Below, in pieces: positions 25,241 to 32,948 of a stretch of DNA of 64,000 nt. The first letter of the stretch is position 1. Every line of letters begins with the position of its first letter. The translations under genes were made by a program, and so were the position numbers. Under the pieces are notes generated by a model. It worked only from the letters and a program-made list of their open reading frames with translations, did no database searches and was not told where the DNA came from. Origin of the DNA: Aeriscardovia sp040773385 (GTDB lineage: Bacteria > Actinomycetota > Actinomycetes > Actinomycetales > Bifidobacteriaceae); NCBI GenBank assembly GCA_040773385.1, contig JAXGWH010000004.1, forward strand, positions 1 to 64,000, in the 5' to 3' direction.

Positions 25241-25939
25241 TCAGTAATCGCGTTTTGCGGCTGTGGACGGGTCGGCGAGGATCCGGCCGTGCTGCTCGTA
25301 GCGTCGCAGGAGGCTCGTCTCCTCGACCTGCTTGGCGATGGCCCTCGCCTGCTCGTCGGTCGGGCCGGGTGAGGGCAGGAACATGGTCTGGCGGTAGTAG
25401 CGCAGCTCGTCGATGGACTCGATGATGTCGCCGAGCGAGCGGTCGGCGCCGCGCTTGGCGGGCGCGTTTTTGATGACCGCGGGATACCAGCGCCGGCACA
25501 GCTCCTTGAGCGAGCTGACGTCGATGGAGCGGTAGTGCAGGTAGCCCATGAGGGCAGGCATGAAGTGGTCGAGGAACTTCTTGTCGCTGCCAACGGTGTT
25601 GCCGGCCAGATGCGCCTTGCTGCCATCCTTCGGCAGGAACGGCAGGATGTAGTCGATGGCCTTCTTCTCGGCCTCCTGATAGGAAATGCCGGTCTTCATC
25701 TTCTCGAGCAGGCCGTTGCCCGTATGCATTTTGCGCACGAAGTCATTCATGTGGTCGAGGGCGGCCTGGCTGGGTTTGATGACCATGTCGATCCCCTCGT
25801 CGAGGGGGTTGAGGTCGAAATCGGTGGGGATGACGGCCATCTCGCAGATCTCGTCGTGGAACACGTCCAGACCGGTCATCTCCAGATCGATCCAGATGAG
25901 GCGGGAGGTCTTCGGATCATACGTCTCGATATCGCTCAT
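25241..25939 (-). CDS. orn: Oligoribonuclease (catalytic His position replaced)
   Basis: Orn degrades di- to pentanucleotides (nanoRNA, pGpG) from the 3' end. With the ATG at 25939 (AAAGGAC site) it has 232 residues. The DEDD residues are visible: WIDLEMTGL with Asp18 and Glu20, GSDKK with Asp119, and Asp171 in LGDIIESIDELRYYR. The family His five residues before that last Asp (His158 in Escherichia coli) is Asp166 here (codon GAC, one base from CAC). HYRSIDVSSLKELCRRWYP is intact. It is followed in frame by the Pif1-like helicase. The substitution leaves activity uncertain. Confidence 0.93.
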   Translation of the reverse strand: MSDIETYDPKTSRLIWIDLEMTGLDVFHDEICEMAVIPTDFDLNPLDEGIDMVIKPSQAALDHMNDFVRKMHTGNGLLEKMKTGISYQEAEKKAIDYILPFLPKDGSKAHLAGNTVGSDKKFLDHFMPALMGYLHYRSIDVSSLKELCRRWYPAVIKNAPAKRGADRSLGDIIESIDELRYYRQTMFLPSPGPTDEQARAIAKQVEETSLLRRYEQHGRILADPSTAAKRDY

Positions 25940-26013
25940 GATGTCCTTTGCTGTCCTTTTGGCACGGGTAGTCGCCTGTGCCACTGTAGACGGCCGTTCG
26001 GAAGGCGGTTCGT

Positions 26014-26571
26014 TCAGCGGCGCTGATGACTGGCTTTGTCCCTCGCCGTGATGGCCGCCGCCGTCCGCGCGTGCGCCTGCCAGCCGACCCACGTCGACAG
26101 GCACAGTCCGAGGACTGCCGCGATGACGGCGAGGACCGCGCCGGCCGCCGCGTCGAGCACGGGGAAGGCGATGACGCGCACAATCTCGAGCACGGCGAGC
26201 AGCAGCAGCGCGACCACGCCGCGGCGCAGCCCGGACGCGCACTCCTGGCTGATCACCTTGTCCGGCAGACGACGGACCACCACCAGCAGCTCGACGAACA
26301 GCCAGACGAGCAGCAGCGAGCACACCATGAGGAAGACCGGTGCCGCCGCCGTGTACGCGCGGTCGGCGGCGAACGGGTCGTTGAACAGGTGCAGCAGCAG
26401 CGTCGAGAAGCGCGGCGCGGCGACGATGAGCAGCGAGAAGAGCGCGATCCCGGCCCACAACGCGGCCTCGCAGCCTTTTTTGAACTGCGAGAGCCGTGTG
26501 AAGGCCCGCCCTGCCCTCACAACCTGGTCATCGTAGCCGGGATCCTCCCGTACCGGGGACACGCGAGACAT
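26014..26571 (-). CDS. Membrane protein, four segments, function unknown
   Basis: A 185-residue protein I do not recognise. Four hydrophobic segments are clear: ALWAGIALFSLLIVAAP, VFLMVCSLLLVWLFVELLVV, VVALLLLAVLEIVRVIAFPV and AVLAVIAAVLGLCLSTWVGW, with a basic C-terminus (ARDKASHQRR) likely in the cytoplasm. The start may be the ATG at 26571 or a GTG at 26589 that overlaps the guaB stop; neither has a good ribosome site. It lies between guaB and orn on the same strand, so it may be co-transcribed with guaB. A DUF2975-type protein is possible from the layout but not shown. Confidence 0.7.
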   Translation of the reverse strand: MSRVSPVREDPGYDDQVVRAGRAFTRLSQFKKGCEAALWAGIALFSLLIVAAPRFSTLLLHLFNDPFAADRAYTAAAPVFLMVCSLLLVWLFVELLVVVRRLPDKVISQECASGLRRGVVALLLLAVLEIVRVIAFPVLDAAAGAVLAVIAAVLGLCLSTWVGWQAHARTAAAITARDKASHQRR

Positions 26572-26585
26572 TCTGTCTGCCGACG

Positions 26586-28124
26586 TCACTGGGCGTTGTG
26601 GAAGCCGGTGTAGTTCGGCGCCTCGGCGGTCATGACGATGTCGTGCGGGTGGGACTCGCGCAGGCCCGCGTCGGTGATGCGGATGAAGCGCGCCTTCTCC
26701 TGCAGTTCGGCGATGGTGCGCGAGCCGGTATAGAACATCGACTGGCGCAGGCCTCCGGCGAGCTCGAAGAGGATGGCGCCGACCGGGCCCTTGTAGGCGA
26801 CCTCGCCCTCGACGCCCTCGGGGATGACCTTGGCATCGGAGCTCACATCGCCCTGGAAGTAGCGGTCGCGCTCGTAGCTCTTCTTGCCGCGCGGGGCCAT
26901 GGCGGCCATGGAGCCCATGCCGCGGTACACCTTGTATGCCTTGCCGTGCAGCGTGACCTTCTCGCCCGGGGTCTCCTCCGCGCCGGCGAGCACGCCGCCG
27001 AGCATGACGATGTCCGCGCCCGCGCCGATCGCCTTGGCGATGTCACCGGAATAGTGGATGCCGCCGTCGGCCACGCACGGCACACCGGCCTCCTTGCAGG
27101 CACGCGCGGCGTCGTACACGGCGGTCAGCTGCGGCACGCCCACGCCGGCCACCACACGGGTGGTGCAGATGGAGCCCGGGCCGACGCCGACCTTGACGGA
27201 ATCGGCGCCCGCGTCGATGAGCGCCTTCGCGCCCTCGTAGGTGGCGACGTTGCCGGCCATGATGTCGATGTCGTCGAAGGCGTGGTCGCCGCGCAGCCTG
27301 CCGATGAAGTCGTAGACGGCCTGGGTGGCGCCGTGGGCGGTGTCGATCTCGATGACGTCCACGCCCGCGTCGCGCAGCAGGCCGGCGCGCTCCCACGCGT
27401 CGCCGAAGAAGCCGACGGCGGCGGCCACGCGCAGGCGGCCCTGCTCATCCTTGGTGGCGTTCGGGTACTGCTCGGTCTTGACGAAGTCCTTGACGGTGAT
27501 GAGGCCGGTCAGGCGCCCCTCGTTGTCGACGAGCGGCAGCTTCTCGACCTTGTAACGGGCGAGCAGTTTATGCGCCACCGCCTTGGTGATGTGCGAGCCG
27601 CCGGTGACGAGATGGTCGCGCGTCATCACCTCGCCCACGGTGAGGCTGTCATACGAGTCCGGGTCGATGAAGCGCATGTCGCGGTTGGTGATGATGCCCA
27701 CGAGCTTGCGGTCTTTGTCGATGACCGGCAGACCGGAGATCTTGAACTTGGCGCAGAGCTTGTCGAGCTCGGTCAGCGTCGCGTCGGGGGTGATGGTGAG
27801 CGGGTCGGTGATCATGCCCGACTCACTGCGCTTGACGAGGTCGACCTGGGCGGCCTCGTCCTCCTTGGAGAGGTTGCGGTGGAGGACGCCGATGCCGCCG
27901 TTGCGGGCCATGGCGATGGACATGTCGGCCTCGGTGACGGTGTCCATCGCGGCGGACATGATCGGCAGCTTGACGTTGATGCGCCGTGTCAGACGCGCGG
28001 TGGTGTCGACCTCGGAGGGAATGACGTCGGATTGGTTCGGCAGCAGGAGCACATCGTCATAGGCAAGACCGATGCGCGCGAACTTGGAGGGAAGGGGGCG
28101 ATATTCATCAGTTTGAGAAGCCAT
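26586..28124 (-). CDS. guaB: IMP dehydrogenase
   Basis: Oxidises IMP to XMP with NAD, the rate-limiting step of GMP synthesis. The protein has 512 residues: a catalytic barrel split by two CBS domains (about residues 100-215, MITDPLTITPDATLTELD and VMTRDHLVTGG), which usually bind purine nucleotides for regulation. The catalytic loop GPGSICTTRVVAGVG has Cys320; the flap PRGKKSYERDRYFQG follows. The start ATG at 28124 has only a weak upstream AGG. It lies where the atp operon would be expected behind the AtpI-like gene. Confidence 0.97.
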   Translation of the reverse strand: MASQTDEYRPLPSKFARIGLAYDDVLLLPNQSDVIPSEVDTTARLTRRINVKLPIMSAAMDTVTEADMSIAMARNGGIGVLHRNLSKEDEAAQVDLVKRSESGMITDPLTITPDATLTELDKLCAKFKISGLPVIDKDRKLVGIITNRDMRFIDPDSYDSLTVGEVMTRDHLVTGGSHITKAVAHKLLARYKVEKLPLVDNEGRLTGLITVKDFVKTEQYPNATKDEQGRLRVAAAVGFFGDAWERAGLLRDAGVDVIEIDTAHGATQAVYDFIGRLRGDHAFDDIDIMAGNVATYEGAKALIDAGADSVKVGVGPGSICTTRVVAGVGVPQLTAVYDAARACKEAGVPCVADGGIHYSGDIAKAIGAGADIVMLGGVLAGAEETPGEKVTLHGKAYKVYRGMGSMAAMAPRGKKSYERDRYFQGDVSSDAKVIPEGVEGEVAYKGPVGAILFELAGGLRQSMFYTGSRTIAELQEKARFIRITDAGLRESHPHDIVMTAEAPNYTGFHNAQ

Positions 28125-28197
28125 ACACCGAACCTAGCGATCCGACAGGACGCGGCGCGCGCACCAGTCCGTGGGCGAAAAAGATGAAGCGGGTACC

Positions 28198-28785
28198 TCA
28201 CGACCGTCCGGAAGATTCCGCCCCGTGCGTGCGGGCGTGCCCGTGGTTCGCCCGGACGACCACCGCCGCGAGGACGATGAGGTAGACGAGCGCCGCCCCC
28301 ACCGCCGCGACAGCGAACAGCGGCCGGGAGAACCAGGAGGCGCCCAGAAGCGCGCCGAGCAGCAGGGTGAGGACGATGACCTTGAGGAGGATGAAGAAGG
28401 CGAGCGCCTTGAGATAGCCCCCCATGCGACCGGGGCTGTTGAGCCTGTTTGCGGCGAGGAACGACATGAGCACCGGCGTGGAGAGACAGAAGAGGATGAC
28501 GGTGAAAAGGCCGAGGAGCACGCCGGAAAGGCCGGACAGGCCGTGGGCGAGCCAGCCGTAGAGGCCGAGCCCGAGGCCGAGGACCGCATACGCCGCCAGG
28601 CTGATGAGCACGATCCGCCGGCAGTTGCGGCGCATCCGGCTGCCGGAGGGATACGGTTCGGGAGGCACGCGCCGGTCGTCGGGCGATGTCCGGTCGGCCA
28701 GGTCGTCGTCGGTGACGGTGGGGTCGGGGCTGATGTTGATTTTTGCGCGCGGATCGGGCGTGTCGGTTTTATGCCTCGCGCACAT
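28198..28785 (-). CDS. AtpI-like small membrane protein
   Basis: A 195-residue protein with about 80 polar N-terminal residues and four membrane segments (VLISLAAYAVLGLGLGLYGW, SGVLLGLFTVILFCLSTPVL, FFILLKVIVLTLLLGALLGA, VAAVGAALVYLIVLAAVVV). Its size, topology and place directly behind rfe match the ATP synthase protein I-like gene found between rfe and atpB in many actinobacteria; that is inference from context. The ATG at 28785 has a GGAAGG site and overlaps the rfe end by 17 bases. No ATP synthase genes follow; guaB does. Confidence 0.65.
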   Translation of the reverse strand: MCARHKTDTPDPRAKINISPDPTVTDDDLADRTSPDDRRVPPEPYPSGSRMRRNCRRIVLISLAAYAVLGLGLGLYGWLAHGLSGLSGVLLGLFTVILFCLSTPVLMSFLAANRLNSPGRMGGYLKALAFFILLKVIVLTLLLGALLGASWFSRPLFAVAAVGAALVYLIVLAAVVVRANHGHARTHGAESSGRS

Positions 28786-29965
28786 GCTGGCCGGCCTTCC
28801 CTCCCCGATGGGCACCGCGCGGCGGCACGACGCGCCCCTGGCGGATCGCCTGCTCGGCGCGCTCGGCACGCAGCTGGGGGATCCGGCGCAGCAGATACGG
28901 CAGCGCGGTCAGCACGGTGAGCACGGGGATGACGACGGCATAGCCGATGAGCACCTCCCACCACGGGAAGAAGAGGAGGGAGACCGACCCGAAGGCGATG
29001 ACGGCCGCCCACGCCCACAGGATGAGCACGGCGGAGCGGATGGAGTGGCCGATTCGGATCATGCGGTGGTGCAGGTGCATGCGGTCGGGGTGCATGGGCG
29101 ACTCGCCGTGGGCCAGACGGCGGACAATGGCGAGGATCGTGTCGAGCACCGGCAGGAAAAGAATGAGGATCGGCAGCAGCAGCGGCATGAAGATGGGCAG
29201 GTAGGTGGAGGTTCCCATGGTGGCCGGGTCGAGGTGCCCCGTGATGACGATGGAGGCGCAGGTGAGCAGGTAGCCGAGCAGCATTGAGCCCGAGTCACCC
29301 ATGAACAGCTTGGCCGGATGCCAGTTGTGCATGAGGAAGCCGACGCAGATGCCCACGAGCGCCACGTCGATGACGATGGCCATGGAGGCGAAGCTCGGCT
29401 GGTTGCGGGCGAGCACATAACCGTAGACGGCGAAGGCAATGCCGCCGATGCCCACGATCCCGGCGGCCAGCCCGTCGAGGCCGTCGACGAAGTTGACGGC
29501 GTTGATGGAGGCGACGATGAGGAAGGCGGTCACGGCCATCGACAGTGATGGCGAGGCGGTGATGAGGCCCTTTCCCCACGGCAGGGAGACGATCTGCACG
29601 CCCTGCCAGCTCACGAGCACGGAGATGAGGATCTGCCCGCTCATCTTGAGCATCCAGTCGAGGTCCCAGATGTCGTCGCACACGCCGAGCAGGCAGATGA
29701 GCGCGGCCCCGAGCAGGATGACCCACGCCTGGTTGGTGGAGCGCATGAGCGGGCCGATCCACGGCAGCGCCTGCGCGAAGCAGAGGGCGACGGCGAAGCC
29801 GAGCAGCATCGCCACCCCGCCCATCCTGGGGGTGGGGACCCTGTGGACGTCGCGTGCGCGGATCTCGCCGACCGCGCCCACATCGATGGCGATATGGCGG
29901 ATGAGGGGGGTGAGCAGATAGGTCGCCGCACCGGCGACGGCGGCGATGAACAGATAGACCCTCAC
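28769..29965 (-). CDS. rfe: UDP-GlcNAc:undecaprenyl-phosphate GlcNAc-1-phosphate transferase
   Basis: WecA/Rfe-type integral membrane enzyme that puts GlcNAc-1-phosphate on undecaprenyl phosphate, the first step of many envelope polysaccharides. The 398 residues contain about eleven hydrophobic segments and family motifs: DVHRVPTPRMGGVAMLLGF (substrate binding), GVCDDIWDLDW (Asp-Asp), NAVNFVDGLDGLAAG, KLFMGDSGSMLLGY and PMHPDRMHLHHRM near the end (the HIHH-like loop). The C-terminus is a basic cytoplasmic tail. It lies behind tsaC as in other actinobacteria. Confidence 0.93.
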   Translation of the reverse strand: MRVYLFIAAVAGAATYLLTPLIRHIAIDVGAVGEIRARDVHRVPTPRMGGVAMLLGFAVALCFAQALPWIGPLMRSTNQAWVILLGAALICLLGVCDDIWDLDWMLKMSGQILISVLVSWQGVQIVSLPWGKGLITASPSLSMAVTAFLIVASINAVNFVDGLDGLAAGIVGIGGIAFAVYGYVLARNQPSFASMAIVIDVALVGICVGFLMHNWHPAKLFMGDSGSMLLGYLLTCASIVITGHLDPATMGTSTYLPIFMPLLLPILILFLPVLDTILAIVRRLAHGESPMHPDRMHLHHRMIRIGHSIRSAVLILWAWAAVIAFGSVSLLFFPWWEVLIGYAVVIPVLTVLTALPYLLRRIPQLRAERAEQAIRQGRVVPPRGAHRGGKAGQHVREA

Positions 29966-30006
29966 CCGGCCCTCCTTCCGTCCTGAGTGATCGTTGCGGC
30001 GATGTC

Positions 30007-30741
30007 TCAGCTTTCTAGGATGCCCCGCAGACGGGACTCGGCGATGACGCCCTCGCGCAGCACGTGGATGCCATCAGGGTCTGCGGGGTCGTCCTCGACC
30101 ACGGTGGAGGCCACCGGGCCGGGCGTCGGGCCGGCATCAAGATACAGGGCGACGGAGGAGCCGAGCGCCCCTGCGGCCTCCTGCGCGCTCGTTGCCGGGC
30201 TCTTGCCGGAGATGTTGGCGCTCGTGGCGGCCAGGGGCCCGGTCACCTCGAGGATGCGTCGCAGCGGCGCGCTGTCAGGAACACGGATCGCCTGGGTGCG
30301 CACGCTCGCCCCGCCGCCGTCGCCGGTCAGGCGCAGTGTCTGGAGCGTGCAGGACGGGCCGGCTGTGGCGATGGGGCTGAACGCGCCGGGCAGAAGCGCC
30401 TGGGAGAGGCGCGTGAGCGGGACGGAGATGTGCAGGTCGAGCCGGTCGAGCCAGTCGAGCGAGGGCAGCAGGATCTGCAACGCCTTGGCGCGTGGCCGGT
30501 GTTTGGCATGGAAGACGGCGGCGATGGCCGAGTCGTCGAACGGGCTGCATGCCACGCCGTAGACGGTGTCGGTGGGCACGACGATGACGCCGCCGCCCGA
30601 GACGATGGTGCGCGCCTGACGGAGCGCCTGGTCGGTCAGGGCGCTGATGTGCGCCCCGGCGACGGCGACGGCCGCCCCTCCGTCGTCGGTTTCTCCTGTG
30701 TTGCTGCCGGTGTTCTCGTTCTCACGCGTGATGTCGGTCAT
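30007..30741 (-). CDS. tsaC: L-threonylcarbamoyladenylate synthase
   Basis: TsaC/YwlC (Sua5 family) makes threonylcarbamoyl-AMP from threonine, bicarbonate and ATP for the t6A37 modification of ANN-decoding tRNAs. The 244 residues include the YrdC opening ARTIVSGGGVIVVPTDTVYG, the basic KHRPRAKALQI pocket and TGPLAATSANISGKSPATS. It has only the YrdC domain without the Sua5 C-terminal domain. The first 30 residues are a low-complexity extension. It follows prmC by 33 bases and precedes rfe, the usual actinobacterial order. Confidence 0.93.
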   Translation of the reverse strand: MTDITRENENTGSNTGETDDGGAAVAVAGAHISALTDQALRQARTIVSGGGVIVVPTDTVYGVACSPFDDSAIAAVFHAKHRPRAKALQILLPSLDWLDRLDLHISVPLTRLSQALLPGAFSPIATAGPSCTLQTLRLTGDGGGASVRTQAIRVPDSAPLRRILEVTGPLAATSANISGKSPATSAQEAAGALGSSVALYLDAGPTPGPVASTVVEDDPADPDGIHVLREGVIAESRLRGILES

Positions 30742-30774
30742 GATCGGTCCTCCCGCTGATCGGGCATGCGCCGA

Positions 30775-31854
30775 TCAGCCATTCTCACGGGGCGTCGTTG
30801 CCCCGGCCAGCCGCGCAGTCACCCAGCGCGGGCGTCCGGAAAGATCCTTCCCGCCTGTGACGGCGGTGAATCCCTCCTTTTCCAACTCTACTTCCAGTGC
30901 CTTCTGCTGGGTGGGGTCATGCTCCATGACGACCATCCCGCCGGGCCGCAGGATCGAGGGCAGCAGACGGATTGTGGCCAGTGGGATCGCCAGCCCGTCG
31001 CCGCTGCCGCCGTAGAGGGCGTCATCTGGGTCGGCCGCCGCCTCGGGCTGGGTGACGGGCCGGTCCTGCGGCAGATAGGGCGGGTTGGTGATGACCGCGT
31101 CGACAAGCCCGTCCGGGTTTCCGAGGGCGCGTGCGGCGCGGGCGATCCGGGGCGCGGCGTCGAACACATCAGCCTGTACCGGCACATACCGGTCGCGGAT
31201 CCGCGGGTATGACGCGGCGAGCGCCTCGGCGTTGCGGCGCAGGTAGGCGGAGGCGGTCGTGCTTTTTTCCACGGCGATGACGCCGAGGCCGGGCAGTTCG
31301 GCCGCGCAGGCCAGTCCGATGGCCCCGCTGCCGGCGAACAGGTCGGCGATGACGGGCAGACGCACGTGGCCGTTGGGACGCGCAGATTTCCCGTGGTGTC
31401 CGGGCTCCCCGGATTGCCCGGATTGTTGTCCTCCTGCTGATGTCGCTTCTTCCACGATAGGGCGGAGCAGATCGATGCCCGCCCCGGCGACGAGCTCGGT
31501 CTCGGGACGCGGGACGAACACGCCCGGCCCGACGAGCAGATCAAGCCCGCGGAACGGGGCGGATCCCTCGATCCATTGCAGCGGCTCGCGGTGGGCACGC
31601 CGGCCGACCGCGGTGCGGAAGGCTGCGAGCGCCGCCGCCGCGACATGCGGGTCCTCATGGTCGGCAAGGCTCTCTCCCAGCAGCGCCCACAGCCGGATGC
31701 GGGAGGTATCGGCATCGGGATCGCCGTTTCTGCGCAGCGCCCAGGCGAGTAGGTCCTCGCTCTCGGCACGGGCGACGACCGGATCGATCCCGGCATCCGT
31801 GAGGCGTTCTGCTGCCTGTGTGAGGATCCGGTCGAGGGACGTTTCCCCCGTCAC
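30775..31854 (-). CDS. prmC: Release factor glutamine methyltransferase
   Basis: PrmC methylates the Gln of the GGQ motif in release factors 1 and 2 using S-adenosylmethionine. The start is a GTG at 31854 that overlaps the prfA stop (GTGA), giving 359 residues. Family parts: N-terminal helical domain, REPLQWIEGSAPFRGLDL, FVPRPETELV, SAM-binding DLFAGSGAIGLACAAELP and the catalytic NPPY (AVITNPPYLPQ). A Gly/Gln/His-rich insertion (SAGGQQSGQSGEPGHHGKS) sits before the SAM motif. Sitting next to its substrate gene prfA is usual. Confidence 0.95.
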   Translation of the reverse strand: MTGETSLDRILTQAAERLTDAGIDPVVARAESEDLLAWALRRNGDPDADTSRIRLWALLGESLADHEDPHVAAAALAAFRTAVGRRAHREPLQWIEGSAPFRGLDLLVGPGVFVPRPETELVAGAGIDLLRPIVEEATSAGGQQSGQSGEPGHHGKSARPNGHVRLPVIADLFAGSGAIGLACAAELPGLGVIAVEKSTTASAYLRRNAEALAASYPRIRDRYVPVQADVFDAAPRIARAARALGNPDGLVDAVITNPPYLPQDRPVTQPEAAADPDDALYGGSGDGLAIPLATIRLLPSILRPGGMVVMEHDPTQQKALEVELEKEGFTAVTGGKDLSGRPRWVTARLAGATTPRENG

Positions 31855-32948
31855 CGCGTGTTCGCCGCCTGTGCGAGCCGCTCGGTCTCGTCCGCCTGGA
31901 TGTCCGAGTCGATCACCGCCGCCAGGTCGCCGGCGAGCACCTGGTCGAGGTCGTAGGCCTTGTAGCCGGTCCGGTGGTCGACGATGCGGTTCTCGGGGAA
32001 GTTGTAGGTGCGGATGCGCTGGGAGCGGTCGAGGTTCCTGACCTGGGAATGCCGGGCGTCGGCGGCCTTCTGCTCCTCCTGCTCGCGCCTGAGGGCGAGG
32101 AGCCGTGAGCGCAGCACGCGCATGCCGGCCGCGCGGTTCTGGATCTGGCTGCGCTGGTCCTGCATGCTCACCACGATCCCTGTGGGCAGATGGGTGATGC
32201 GCACGGCCGAGTACGTGGTGTTCACGCCCTGGCCGCCCGGGCCGGATGCCTGGAACGTGTCGATGCGCAGGTCCTTGGGGTCGATGGTGATCTCGTCGCT
32301 GTCGTCGTCGATCTCAGGGAAAACATACACACCGGCGGCCGAGGTCTGGATGCGGCCCTGCGTGTCGGTGACGGGGATGCGCTGCACGCGGTGGACGCCG
32401 CCCTCGTATTTGAGGCTCGCCCACACGCCGTCACGCGCAGAGGCGGGGTGCGGGGCGTGGAAGGCGATCTGCGCGTCCTTGACCCCGCCCAGGCTCGTGC
32501 CGCTCATCGACTGGATCTCGCTCGTCCAGCCGCGGCGCTCGGCATAGCGCGTGTACATGCGCAGCAGGTCGCCGGCGAAGAGCGCGGCCTCCTCCCCCCC
32601 GGTGCCGGCCTTGATCTCCATGATGACGTCACGGATGTCGTCCGGGTCGCGTGGGATGAGCGCGCGCAGCAGGCTGTCGCGCGCCCCCGGGATCTGGGCT
32701 TCGAGCTCTTTGGCCTCCTGGGCGAGGTCCGGGTCGTCGCCGGCGAGTTCCCGTGCCGCCCGGCCGTCCTCCTCAAGCCGGGTGAGATGCCGGTAGGCGT
32801 CGACGATGGGCTGCAGGTCGCTGTGCCTCTGCCCCAGTTTTCGCAGCGCGTCAGGGTCGGAGGCGACGGCCGGGTCGGCCATTTTCTTTTCGATCTGCCG
32901 GTATTCCTTTGCTGCCGCGACGGCGGCGGGATACTCCTCTTGCGCCAT
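31851..32948 (-). CDS. prfA: Peptide chain release factor 1
   Basis: RF1 reads UAA and UAG stop codons and triggers peptide release. The ATG at 32948 (AGGAGG four bases upstream) shares its A with the clcA stop (TGATG), giving 365 residues; a GTG just before is less likely given its spacing. The GGQ motif is in SGPGGQGVNTTYSAVRITH; the residue after GGQ is Gly where His or Ser is more common. The conserved IKAGTGGEEAALFAGDL stretch is intact. Translation is coupled to clcA before and prmC after. Confidence 0.97.
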   Translation of the reverse strand: MAQEEYPAAVAAAKEYRQIEKKMADPAVASDPDALRKLGQRHSDLQPIVDAYRHLTRLEEDGRAARELAGDDPDLAQEAKELEAQIPGARDSLLRALIPRDPDDIRDVIMEIKAGTGGEEAALFAGDLLRMYTRYAERRGWTSEIQSMSGTSLGGVKDAQIAFHAPHPASARDGVWASLKYEGGVHRVQRIPVTDTQGRIQTSAAGVYVFPEIDDDSDEITIDPKDLRIDTFQASGPGGQGVNTTYSAVRITHLPTGIVVSMQDQRSQIQNRAAGMRVLRSRLLALRREQEEQKAADARHSQVRNLDRSQRIRTYNFPENRIVDHRTGYKAYDLDQVLAGDLAAVIDSDIQADETERLAQAANTR

